Shown here: positions 24,125-31,423 of the stretch, in pieces
How the letters are laid out: each line of letters begins with the position of its first letter
How positions within the stretch are numbered: position 1 is the first letter of the stretch
From: Chlorobiota bacterium
GTDB taxonomy: Bacteria > Bacteroidota > Ignavibacteria > OLB7
DNA length: 53,417 nucleotides
NCBI GenBank assembly: GCA_016788565.1
Contig: JAEUSP010000132.1
Span: forward strand, 1-53,417
Reading direction: 5' to 3'
Program-made: the position numbers and the translations under genes
The notes under the pieces: generated by a model
What the model saw: only the letters and a program-made list of their open reading frames with translations
The model's database searches: none
What the model was told of the DNA's origin: nothing

Positions 24125-26494
24125 ATGAACACAAAACGAAGCAGCAACATCATTGCCATTGCCTTGCTGGGGATCACGGCAGCAGCAACCGCGCAGAAAC
24201 TCCCGATGGAGATGCGCCGCAGCGACGACGGACGGATGATCCTTACCGGAAACCAGCCAAACGGCGGCTTGTACGACCAGTCGCTGATCCGAACAGTTCG
24301 CCTAACATTTGCCCAACCAAACTACTGGCAACTGCTGCAACAGAACTACCAAGCCGAGATTGAAATTCCGGCAACGATGGAGGTGGATGGAGTAACCTAC
24401 GATAGCGTCGGGATTCGCTTCCGTGGGCAGACTTCGTACATGCAAATCCAAAACTCGCAGAAAAAATCGTTCAACGTTGCCGTTGACTTCGTCCACGAAG
24501 ATCAGCGCCTGATGGGGTACAAAACCTTGAATCTTCTGAACTGCTTCGATGACCCTTCTTTCATGCGCGAGGTGTTTTTTCAGCATCAGATTAAGCGGCA
24601 TATCCCTGCGGCAAAATCGGCCTACATCCACCTGTACATCAACGGCGAAGATTGGGGGCTGTACCCCAACGTCCAGCAACTGAACAAGGATTTCTACAAG
24701 GAGTGGTTCCTAAGCAACGACGGCACCAACTGGAGGGCCGATGTCCCCGACAGCTTATCCGGCACTGGGCCAGGAGGTGGGGGGGGGAAATGGGGTGATG
24801 GAACCGCAGGGCTGAACTATCTGGGGGCCGACACCGCGCTCTACCAGAAATACTACACCATAAAAAGCACTGACCGCGAACGCCCCTGGGATGATTTAGT
24901 GCGGACCTGCCAAGTTCTGAATCAAACCCCGTTGGACTCACTTCCCCACGCGCTGCCGGCGGTGATGGATGTTGACCGCGCACTCTGGTTCATCGCCAGC
25001 GAGCTTCTGTTTTCCGACGACGACGGCTACGTCAACAAAGGGAAGATGGACTACTACCTCTACTGGGAAGCCGAGACCGGGCGGATGACCCCGATTGAGT
25101 ACGATGCCAACAGCGTGATGAAACGGAGAAACCAAAACTGGAGTCCCTTCTTTCACGAAACGAACGTGAACTATCCGTTGCTGAATCGGGTGCTTGCTGT
25201 GCCGCAGTATCGCCAGCGGTATCTGGCGCACATGCGGACACTGATTGCCGAGCTGCTGGACACCGCAACCACCCACGCCACGCTGCGGAGTTACTACGCA
25301 ATGATTGATTCAGTAGTCCAGAAAGACCCCAAAAAACTGTACTCTTACCAGCGTTTCACCACCGAGATTGACACGCTGAAGGGCTTTATCCAGCAACGGA
25401 GAAGCTACCTTCTGAGCAACACCGAAATTGCCCAAGCCAGCCCAACAATCGCCGATGTGGAATACCTTGTTGGCGGGCAATCTTGGACTCCACCAACGGC
25501 AAACCAACCGGCAACTGTGAAGGCTTCGGCAAGCCACCCGCAAGGGATGAAAGGGATGAACCTCTACTTTGCCACCGGGCTTGTGGGGAACTTCACCAAA
25601 GTGGAAATGGCCGACGACGGACAGCATGGTGATGGCGCCGCCAACGATGGCCTCTACGCCGCCGAAATCCCCGGCCAACCCACCGGAACGTGGATGCGAT
25701 TCTACGTGGAGGCCATGGCCAACAACAGCGCGGCCACCGCCAGCTACGCCCCGCCCGGTGCCGAACATGATGTTTACACCTACACCGTAGCCACCGAATC
25801 AGCCGCAAACGCGGCGGTGGTGATTAACGAGGTCATGGCCTCCAACTCCAAAACCGTTGTGGACAACGCAGAAGAATATGAGGACTGGATTGAGCTGTTC
25901 AACACAGCATCCGAGCCGGTGAACTTGGCAGGCTACCACCTTACCGACGACCCGACCAAAATGGATAAATGGACCTTCCCGGAAGGGGCGGTAATTCCGG
26001 CAAACGGCTACTACATCATCTGGGCCGATGAAGATCAGGAGCAAGGGGACAACCACTGCAATTTCAAACTCTCGGCCTCGGCCGAACAACTTCTGCTGAC
26101 CGATGCTGCGCTGGCCCTTGTGGACTCAGTCAGTTGGGGCCAGCAAACCGCCGATATAAGTTTTGCCCGCAAGCCAAACGGAACGGGAAGTTTTGTAATT
26201 CAGCCACCAACGTTCAACGGCACCAACGATGCGGCAACAACCGGCGTGAACCAAGAAGCAGCATCCACCGCGCTGCGTGTGTTCCCCAACCCAGCCCACG
26301 CACGGTTGCGGGTTATGCTGAATAATCCCGGGAACAACTCTGGAATGGAAACGCTGGTGATTACCAACACCGTGGGTCAGCAGATGTTCAAAGGGAGGGT
26401 GAGTGCTGGGATTGACCTTGACGTTTCAAGCTGGTCCGCCGGAATGTATTTTGTGCGGTGTGGGGCAATGCAAGTGAAGGTTGCGGTGCAGTAG
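24125..26494 (+). CDS. CotH-kinase/lamin-tail T9SS cargo protein
   Basis: 789 residues. A signal peptide (SNIIAIALLGITAAATAQ) is followed by a CotH-type spore-coat kinase domain (about 45-440). In it VGIRFRGQTSY, KKSFNVAVDF, GYKTLNLLNCFDDPSFMRE, IHLYINGEDWGLYPNVQQLNKDF and DYYLYWEAETGRMTPIEYD are recognisable. The last motif reads EYDAN where family members usually have a WDxD-like pair, so activity is uncertain. An Ig-like region and a lamin-tail domain (INEVMASN ... EDWIELFNTASEPVNLAGYHLTDD, about 566-700) follow. The C-terminus (VFPNPAHARLRV ... MYFVRCGAMQVKVAVQ) is a T9SS type A sorting domain. It is therefore secreted and surface-anchored. Confidence 0.85.
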   Translation: MNTKRSSNIIAIALLGITAAATAQKLPMEMRRSDDGRMILTGNQPNGGLYDQSLIRTVRLTFAQPNYWQLLQQNYQAEIEIPATMEVDGVTYDSVGIRFRGQTSYMQIQNSQKKSFNVAVDFVHEDQRLMGYKTLNLLNCFDDPSFMREVFFQHQIKRHIPAAKSAYIHLYINGEDWGLYPNVQQLNKDFYKEWFLSNDGTNWRADVPDSLSGTGPGGGGGKWGDGTAGLNYLGADTALYQKYYTIKSTDRERPWDDLVRTCQVLNQTPLDSLPHALPAVMDVDRALWFIASELLFSDDDGYVNKGKMDYYLYWEAETGRMTPIEYDANSVMKRRNQNWSPFFHETNVNYPLLNRVLAVPQYRQRYLAHMRTLIAELLDTATTHATLRSYYAMIDSVVQKDPKKLYSYQRFTTEIDTLKGFIQQRRSYLLSNTEIAQASPTIADVEYLVGGQSWTPPTANQPATVKASASHPQGMKGMNLYFATGLVGNFTKVEMADDGQHGDGAANDGLYAAEIPGQPTGTWMRFYVEAMANNSAATASYAPPGAEHDVYTYTVATESAANAAVVINEVMASNSKTVVDNAEEYEDWIELFNTASEPVNLAGYHLTDDPTKMDKWTFPEGAVIPANGYYIIWADEDQEQGDNHCNFKLSASAEQLLLTDAALALVDSVSWGQQTADISFARKPNGTGSFVIQPPTFNGTNDAATTGVNQEAASTALRVFPNPAHARLRVMLNNPGNNSGMETLVITNTVGQQMFKGRVSAGIDLDVSSWSAGMYFVRCGAMQVKVAVQ

Positions 26495-26520
26495 CAACAA
26501 AATTTTGGCAAAAACAACAA

Positions 26521-26554
26521 AGAGGGTATTGGGAATAATCGCCCAATACCCTCT
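26521..26554. terminator. Bidirectional terminator, CotH/HNH junction
   Basis: AGAGGGTATTGGG (26521-26533) pairs perfectly with CCCAATACCCTCT (26542-26554). On the minus strand it is followed by TTTGTTGTTTTTG, so it ends the leftward HNH transcript well. In the plus direction it has no T-run. Confidence 0.8.
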
Positions 26555-26555
26555 G

Positions 26556-27005
26556 CTATGTTATGAAGCCTACTATCAAATGCTGAGGCGGGTGCTCGCC
26601 AGCACCAACTAATAGCCTTCGTAGATTCACTATTGCTGTTCTATTTAACTGAAGTTTTTCAACTGTGGCACGCCCCGTAGGGGTTAATCCTATAATCTCA
26701 ACAAAATCACTACTCCAACTAAAATGAGTTTGCCATGTATCAAATCGGGGGTGAAAGAATGGAACTATGCTTCCGCTTACGGGGTCAATTCCTTCAGTGT
26801 GATTGTATTTTCTATTATTACATCCTTGGCAAGCAAATGCAAGATTGCTCAAATCACTTGCTCCTCCCTTCGAGCTTGGAATAATATGCTCAACAGAAAA
26901 TGGATCTGGAGAATATCGTTCTTGGCAATGGCAATACTCACAACAGTGCTGTGCTCGGTCAGCAACAATGGCTTTTTGCTTCGGTGACAAACGCAGATTA
27001 GGCAT
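26556..27005 (-). CDS. HNH endonuclease
   Basis: 149 residues from ATG 27005. It has a complete HNH nuclease core: zinc knuckle CEYC, then FSVEHIIPSSKGG with the catalytic His, SNLAFACQGCNNRKYN with the second CxxC and the Asn/His. The second half (FHPRFDTWQTHFSW, EIIGLTPTGRATVEKLQLNR) belongs to a widespread HNH family often found next to a small partner gene, notably in cyanobacteria (recollection). The ATG overlaps the partner's stop (TATGCCTAA), so the two are translationally coupled. The region is AT-richer than its surroundings, suggesting transfer. Its target is unknown; defence, toxin or mobile-DNA roles are all open. Confidence 0.9.
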   Translation of the reverse strand: MPNLRLSPKQKAIVADRAQHCCEYCHCQERYSPDPFSVEHIIPSSKGGASDLSNLAFACQGCNNRKYNHTEGIDPVSGSIVPFFHPRFDTWQTHFSWSSDFVEIIGLTPTGRATVEKLQLNRTAIVNLRRLLVGAGEHPPQHLIVGFIT

Positions 27006-27465
27006 AAACAGAAGGCGCAATTCCTAATTGTTCAACAAGTGTTGACAACGGCACATTCCTTAATTCTGCTAACTTCACTAAATAGCCTATCCGCTCAAGG
27101 TTCGCTAATTCGATAGCATCTGAGCAATCCACTATTTCTGCTTGTTCTTGATTGGTTAAGTTTGCGTTACGTCGTTTTGTTTGTAATTCGTGATAGCGAT
27201 TCCAAAAATCTGAAGGGAATCCTTTGTTTATTCTTTTCAATAATTCAGTCTCATCAGCTGAGAGATGATGATAGGCAACCTGTTGCTGGCTTTTCTCAAG
27301 CAAAACCCGTATTTCCTCATTAATCATCTTAGCTTTATTAAGCATAGTTGAATCAGGAAAACGTAGATTTTTTTGTGGCAATAGTTCTTTAAGAGAAAGC
27401 AATCTCTTGTATAATTCCTTCACCCATTGATGGGGGTCTTCGTATGTTTTTTTAAGCAGCTTCAT
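26998..27465 (-). CDS. HNH partner protein, 155 aa
   Basis: Soluble, strongly charged, helical protein. The C-terminal half (ELLKRINKGFPSDFWNRYHELQTKRRNANLTNQEQAEIVD, then IELANLERIGYLVKLAELRNVPLSTLVEQLGI) matches a family I recall as a frequent upstream neighbour of this HNH type. No enzymatic motif is seen; an antitoxin, inhibitor or targeting subunit is plausible by position only. The stop overlaps the HNH start by 8 nt. The start overlaps the end of a truncated antitoxin-like reading frame by 14 nt (27452-27465). Base composition is visibly AT-rich. Confidence 0.75.
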   Translation of the reverse strand: MKLLKKTYEDPHQWVKELYKRLLSLKELLPQKNLRFPDSTMLNKAKMINEEIRVLLEKSQQQVAYHHLSADETELLKRINKGFPSDFWNRYHELQTKRRNANLTNQEQAEIVDCSDAIELANLERIGYLVKLAELRNVPLSTLVEQLGIAPSVYA

Positions 27466-27541
27466 GTTTTTCAGATGTACGAGGTTTCATTTCTTGTATT
27501 GGCAGCAACGCTATTTCCTGAAGCAATTCTTGTCGGCTCAT
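27452..27541 (-). pseudogene. Truncated antitoxin copy fused to new 3' end
   Basis: A 29-codon frame. Its first 17 residues (MSRQELLQEIALLPIQE) are identical to the intact gene at 27668-27907 and have the same AGGAG Shine-Dalgarno upstream. After the duplication boundary at 27491 it continues with MKPRTSEKHEAA and stops at TAA inside the start of the 155-aa gene (ATGAAGCTGCTTAA). It may serve as a translated leader that couples ribosomes to the HNH cassette rather than as a protein. Confidence 0.7.
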
Positions 27542-27648
27542 TGTAGCTCCTCAAATCTAAATTCCGTACCGAGCATGACGATTCTCCGCGCCCTCTTCTT
27601 GCATCCTACTCTTCACTCACCACCTACTTCTCCGCAATCTCTTCGGAA
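27491..27648. repeat. Direct duplication, copy 1 (partial)
   Basis: 158 bp matching 27857-28015. The first 103 bp (27491-27593) are identical; the remaining 55 carry several substitutions and a 1-nt gap. On the minus strand it contains a decayed copy of the end of the helicase gene (EEIAEK, then TAG where the real gene has TGG), the intergenic spacer, and the start of the antitoxin-like gene. It marks one edge of the HNH cassette. Confidence 0.92.
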
Positions 27649-27667
27649 TTTCGACACAGAACTCTGT

Positions 27668-27907
27668 TCATGGATATTTCTCCGATAAATACTTATCGCG
27701 CATTTTTTGAAGGTCTTCATCACGTAATTCCCCAAGCTCACGCAGCACTCCATGCAGACGCTCCACCGCTGTTGGATCGAACAGGGTATCCGCCGTTGGC
27801 GGTTCTTTCAATTCTGCTTGCAACGATTGCGCTACTGCTTCAAGCAACAGCAATTGTTCTTGTATTGGCAGCAACGCTATTTCCTGAAGCAATTCTTGTC
27901 GGCTCAT
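27668..27907 (-). CDS. Antitoxin-like small protein
   Basis: 79 residues: MSRQELLQEIALLPIQEQLLLLEAV then a charged helical tail ending RDKYLSEKYP. The N-terminal helix pattern (ELLxEIxxLPxxEQLxLLExVxxSL) is that of the small addiction-module/antitoxin-like proteins found before RelE- or PIN-type toxins. No toxin of those types follows. Downstream instead comes the duplicated segment and the HNH cassette. The start has a good AGGAG site 5 nt upstream. It lies 65 nt behind the helicase gene. An orphan antitoxin is my reading. Confidence 0.65.
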   Translation of the reverse strand: MSRQELLQEIALLPIQEQLLLLEAVAQSLQAELKEPPTADTLFDPTAVERLHGVLRELGELRDEDLQKMRDKYLSEKYP

Positions 27908-28015
27908 TGTAGCTCCTCAAATCTAAATTCCGTACCGAGCATGACGATTCTCCGCGCCCAGTTCTTGCATTCTTACTCTTCGCTCACCACCCACTTCTCC
28001 GCAATCTCTTCGGAA
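27857..28015. repeat. Direct duplication, copy 2 (parental)
   Basis: The functional copy: the 3' end of the helicase gene (from its stop at 27973), the intergenic spacer with the Shine-Dalgarno, and the first 17 codons of the antitoxin-like gene. See copy 1 at 27491-27648. Confidence 0.92.
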
Positions 28016-30036
28016 ATATCGGCGATAAAACGGGAGGGCTTCGAGAGCACCATCCCGCTTTCGCGGTCGAAAATGTTGATCGGGTAGGTGATGAGTAAAC
28101 GATCTTTTGCGCGCGTGGTGGCCACGTACATCAGCCGCCGCTCCTCCTCCATCTGGTCCAAACTTCCTGCGGCCCAGGTGCTGGGGAATCGCCCATCCAA
28201 CGCCCAAATCACAAACACCGTGTTCCACTCCAGCCCCTTTGCCGAGTGGATTGTGGAAAGGATCAACTGCTCATCCTCGTTCCCGTCCTCAATTCCTGTC
28301 ACCGATTCGGTGGGTGGCTCAAGGGCCATGTCGGCAAGGAAGGAGTTCAGCGAGCGATACCGCCCAGCAATCTCGCCGAACATCTCCAAATCTTTTTCGC
28401 GCTTGATGTAGTCGTCGTACTTCCCCCGCATGATCGGCTTGTAGTAGCGGATCAACAAATCTACTTTTTCCGGAACCGAGAGCTTTTCCGGCAGCAGCGT
28501 CAGCAGCATATCGAACAACTCACCCACGGCAGCGTTCCCAAGTTTCCGCGCAGATTCGGCCCCCTGGCGGGTGATCTCCAAACGTCCATCGGCAATCTCA
28601 TCAACAACGCGCTGTGCGGTTCGCGGGCCAACGCCTTCCAGCAGCAGCAGTATCCGGTTCCAACTGACAACATCGCGTGGGTTGTGCACCACCCGAAGGT
28701 GAGCAATCAAATCTTTCACGTGGGCTGTCTCGATGAACTTAAATCCTCCCATCTTCACGTAAGGGATGTTGGCTTTGGCCAGCTCAATCTCCAAATCAAA
28801 CGAAAGGAAGCTGGACCGGAACAACACCGCAATCTCGTTCAGCTCAATCCCCTGCTCACGCAGTTCCAAAATTTGCTGCACGATGAACTCCGATTGCAGA
28901 TGCTCATCGGCGGTGGAAACCACCATTGGCAGCGCGCCACCTGGGCGGCGGGTGTACAAGTTCTTCTCGTACTTCTCAACAGCATGGCGCAGCACCTCGT
29001 TGGTGAAATTCAGGATGGGCTGAACCGAGCGGTAGTTCTCTTCAAGGGTGATGACGGTGGTGCCGGGGAAGCCACGGGGGAAGTCCATGATGTTGCGGAA
29101 ATTGGCCCCGCGAAAGCTGTAAATGGATTGCGAGTCGTCGCCAACAACCATCACGTTTTGGTGGCGTTCGGCAAGCAACCGCACAACCTCATGCTGAAGT
29201 TTGTTGGTGTCCTGGTACTCATCCACCATGATGTAGCGGTGGGTTTCGCCAAGCCGCTGGCGTAGTTCGGGATGCTTCTGAAGCAGCAGTGCCATGTTCA
29301 CCAGAAGGTCGTCGTAATCCATCAGGTTGTGCATCCGCTTGTATTCCTGGTAGCTGCGGGCCAGCTTCTCGATTTCTTCAACATCGCGGCGGTACTGCGG
29401 GTAATCTTCTTCGATGATTTCGCGGATGGGAATCATCCGATTGATGGAGGCGGAGACCATGCTGGCAAGGGTTTGCTTGCGCGGAAACCGGCGGCCTTTG
29501 GTGTCGAACCCCATGCGGGCGCGAAGCAGGTTCACCACATCCTCGCAATCTCCCTGATCCAAAATGGTGAAGGTGCTTTGGTAGTTCAGCAGTTGGGCGT
29601 ACTTGCGGAGCGTGAGGTTGGCAAAGGAGTGGAAGGTCCCGCCGTTCACCTGTTCGGCGCGCCCGCCAACCAACGCCGCAGCGCGCCGAAGCATCTCCTG
29701 GGCCGATTTTCGGGTGAAGGTCAGCAGCAGAATCTGCTCCGGTTTTATCCCCATTTCAATCAGCCGCGCCACCCGATAGACCAGCGTGCGGGTTTTGCCG
29801 GTTCCGGCCCCGGCAATCACCAGCACTGGCCCTTCGGTTTGCTCCACGGCCGCAAGCTGCGATGCGTTCAGTTCATCGGCGTAGCGGATGCGGAAGTTGG
29901 CCGTGGCGGCTTCGGCATCGGCTTTGCGGCGGAGCACAAAGGTTTTCCGTGCCGGAGCTTTTTCGGGCTGTTCCGGTTTGGTCAGGTCGGTTGATGGAGT
30001 ATCGGAGGGAGTATCGGGAGGTTGGCTGTTGGTCAT
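27973..30036 (-). CDS. UvrD/PcrA-type superfamily 1 helicase
   Basis: 687 residues from ATG 30036. ATP-dependent 3'-5' DNA helicase for repair and removal of stalled complexes. Motifs in order: Q-motif region LNASQLAAVEQTEGPVLV, Walker A AGAGTGKTRTLV (about 75-86), Ia LLLTFTRKSAQEM, motif II VDEYQDTN, motif III GDDSQSIYSFRGA, motif IV LEENYRSVQPIL, motif V LSTIHSAKGLEWNTVFV, motif VI EERRLMYVATTRAKDRL. An extra proline/charged N-terminal tail of about 45 residues precedes the domain. The C-terminal Tudor-like tail of PcrA is missing or very short. Part of a leftward run starting with msrB. Confidence 0.95.
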   Translation of the reverse strand: MTNSQPPDTPSDTPSTDLTKPEQPEKAPARKTFVLRRKADAEAATANFRIRYADELNASQLAAVEQTEGPVLVIAGAGTGKTRTLVYRVARLIEMGIKPEQILLLTFTRKSAQEMLRRAAALVGGRAEQVNGGTFHSFANLTLRKYAQLLNYQSTFTILDQGDCEDVVNLLRARMGFDTKGRRFPRKQTLASMVSASINRMIPIREIIEEDYPQYRRDVEEIEKLARSYQEYKRMHNLMDYDDLLVNMALLLQKHPELRQRLGETHRYIMVDEYQDTNKLQHEVVRLLAERHQNVMVVGDDSQSIYSFRGANFRNIMDFPRGFPGTTVITLEENYRSVQPILNFTNEVLRHAVEKYEKNLYTRRPGGALPMVVSTADEHLQSEFIVQQILELREQGIELNEIAVLFRSSFLSFDLEIELAKANIPYVKMGGFKFIETAHVKDLIAHLRVVHNPRDVVSWNRILLLLEGVGPRTAQRVVDEIADGRLEITRQGAESARKLGNAAVGELFDMLLTLLPEKLSVPEKVDLLIRYYKPIMRGKYDDYIKREKDLEMFGEIAGRYRSLNSFLADMALEPPTESVTGIEDGNEDEQLILSTIHSAKGLEWNTVFVIWALDGRFPSTWAAGSLDQMEEERRLMYVATTRAKDRLLITYPINIFDRESGMVLSKPSRFIADISEEIAEKWVVSEE

Positions 30037-30106
30037 CAATCAATGTGTGTGAGAACGGTTGCGGGTTGGTGCCGGGCAATGCAAACTGCCGCGCCAATAT
30101 GCGGAA

Positions 30107-30613
30107 CTATCCCCACGCAGAAAACAGGTTTGCCGGGTGGTCGCGGGTTTCCCCGTTGCCGATGATGTGGCGAACCTCAACGCCCCGCGCCACCAACGCA
30201 TCGGAAACCCAAAATCGGTGGCAGTGGGCGGGGTCCGATTCGGCACACATCAGCGCAAGTTGTTCCCGCTTGGCCATCGCCAACACTTGCTCGATTCCTT
30301 CCTGAAAAATTGCGGTGGCCATGTATTCGGCAAACCCGCGCGAGCGTTCGCTGCAGGAGCGGGCGCGTTCCATCACCTCCTTCGGCGGTCGGGTTCCCCC
30401 CAGCGATTCTACGTGCTGGTAACGGATTCCGCTGGTGCGGTACGCCCGCTGCATCTCCTGGCGGTTGAACTGCGGGTTGTGGCGTGAGTAAGGGATTGCG
30501 CGAATATCAATCACGGCCTGCACGCCATAATTTTTCAGCAGCTCCATCAAGGCCTCCTGCGAGCGGGTGGAGTGGCCGATTGTGTAGATAAGCATGGGGG
30601 AGGTTTGCCTCAT
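30107..30613 (-). CDS. DUF488 family protein
   Basis: 168 residues. The domain starts LIYTIGHSTRS and contains IDIRAIPYSRHNPQF (about 36-50), a RYQHVESLGG stretch and ALMCAESDPAHCHRFWVSDAL, the CxxxxxxCHR pattern typical of DUF488. The biochemical role is unproven; relatives occur near DNA-processing or stress genes. The ATG at 30613 overlaps the msrB stop (TGATG), so translation is coupled; an internal ATG at 30595 is the alternative start. The helicase gene follows 70 nt later. Confidence 0.88.
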   Translation of the reverse strand: MRQTSPMLIYTIGHSTRSQEALMELLKNYGVQAVIDIRAIPYSRHNPQFNRQEMQRAYRTSGIRYQHVESLGGTRPPKEVMERARSCSERSRGFAEYMATAIFQEGIEQVLAMAKREQLALMCAESDPAHCHRFWVSDALVARGVEVRHIIGNGETRDHPANLFSAWG

Positions 30614-31155
30614 CACTGCTTCGCTAACTCAATCGCGGCGGAGTTGATGCAGTAGCGCAGCCCGGTCGGTTCCGGGCCGTCGTCGAAGACGTGGCCTAAG
30701 TGCCCGTTGCAGCGGGCGCACACCACTTCCGAACGCACCATCCCGTGGCTGCCGTCGGTCTGTGCAATCACTGCTGTTGGAGCAATCGGCTGATAGAAAC
30801 TGGGCCAGCCGGTTCCGGAGTTGAACTTGGTTTGGCTGCTGAACAACGCTAACCCGCACCCCGCGCAGCGGAACACTCCCGAATCATGGTTATCCCAGTA
30901 CTTGTTGCGGAACGGCGGCTCGGTCCCCTTTTGCCGCAGCACGTAGAATTGCTCCTCGGTTAGTTGCTTCTTCCACTCTTCATCGGTTTTTACCACTTTC
31001 TCAACCGGCGCGGCCGCTTGCTTTGCGGTGTCGGGCAGTGTGGTTTGGGATGCTTGCTTCTGGATGCTGCTCCTCCCTTCCGCCCCCTGGGAATTGCCGC
31101 AGCCAACGGTGGCCAGCAGCAGCATGGAAAGGATAATTTCTGCGATGCGAATCAT
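30613..31155 (-). CDS. msrB: Lipoprotein methionine-R-sulfoxide reductase MsrB
   Basis: 180 residues. A lipoprotein signal ([13 protein letters not shown], lipid cysteine at 19) and a Ser/Gln/Ala-rich linker precede the MsrB domain (about 58-178). The domain has both zinc CxxC pairs (CAGC and CARC), [10 protein letters not shown], and the catalytic cysteine in [13 protein letters not shown]. It reduces methionine-R-sulfoxide in proteins. The lipid anchor places it in the periplasm rather than the cytosol, so it likely protects envelope proteins and needs a periplasmic thiol donor, not seen here. First gene of the leftward run that includes DUF488 and the helicase. Confidence 0.95.
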   Translation of the reverse strand: MIRIAEIILSMLLLATVGCGNSQGAEGRSSIQKQASQTTLPDTAKQAAAPVEKVVKTDEEWKKQLTEEQFYVLRQKGTEPPFRNKYWDNHDSGVFRCAGCGLALFSSQTKFNSGTGWPSFYQPIAPTAVIAQTDGSHGMVRSEVVCARCNGHLGHVFDDGPEPTGLRYCINSAAIELAKQ

Positions 31156-31270
31156 GGTTGTTTTTTGGTTGTTGTTGCGCGCGCCAATGCTTCAACGCAC
31201 GCTTGCCTAAACGAACGAACCAACCACCGTAGTGGATTGCATCCCCCCCGTCTCTCTCTTCCTCCCCCTT

Positions 31271-31316
31271 CCCGACCCCCGATCCCCGACCTCCGATCCC
31301 CGACCTCCGACCTCCC
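31271..31316. repeat. GATCCCCGACCTCC tandem repeats
   Basis: Three imperfect copies of a CCGA(T/C)CCCCGACCT unit lie in the divergent region between msrB and the giant T9SS protein gene. They resemble the CCGATTCCCGACAA tandem at 6532-6569. Confidence 0.7.
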
Positions 31317-31423
31317 CGAAAAAAAATCCATCCACATCCGCCGCCGTTGTTCGGAAATCGCATAAGTTGTTGCCCACCCCCACGGCTCCTTTCCGCTTGC
31401 TGTTTTTGTTGATTGTGAAGGCT

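Noticed and set aside
31232-31423. 64-residue extension of the giant cargo protein
   Set aside because: It translates a simple tandem repeat and precedes an otherwise perfect signal peptide.
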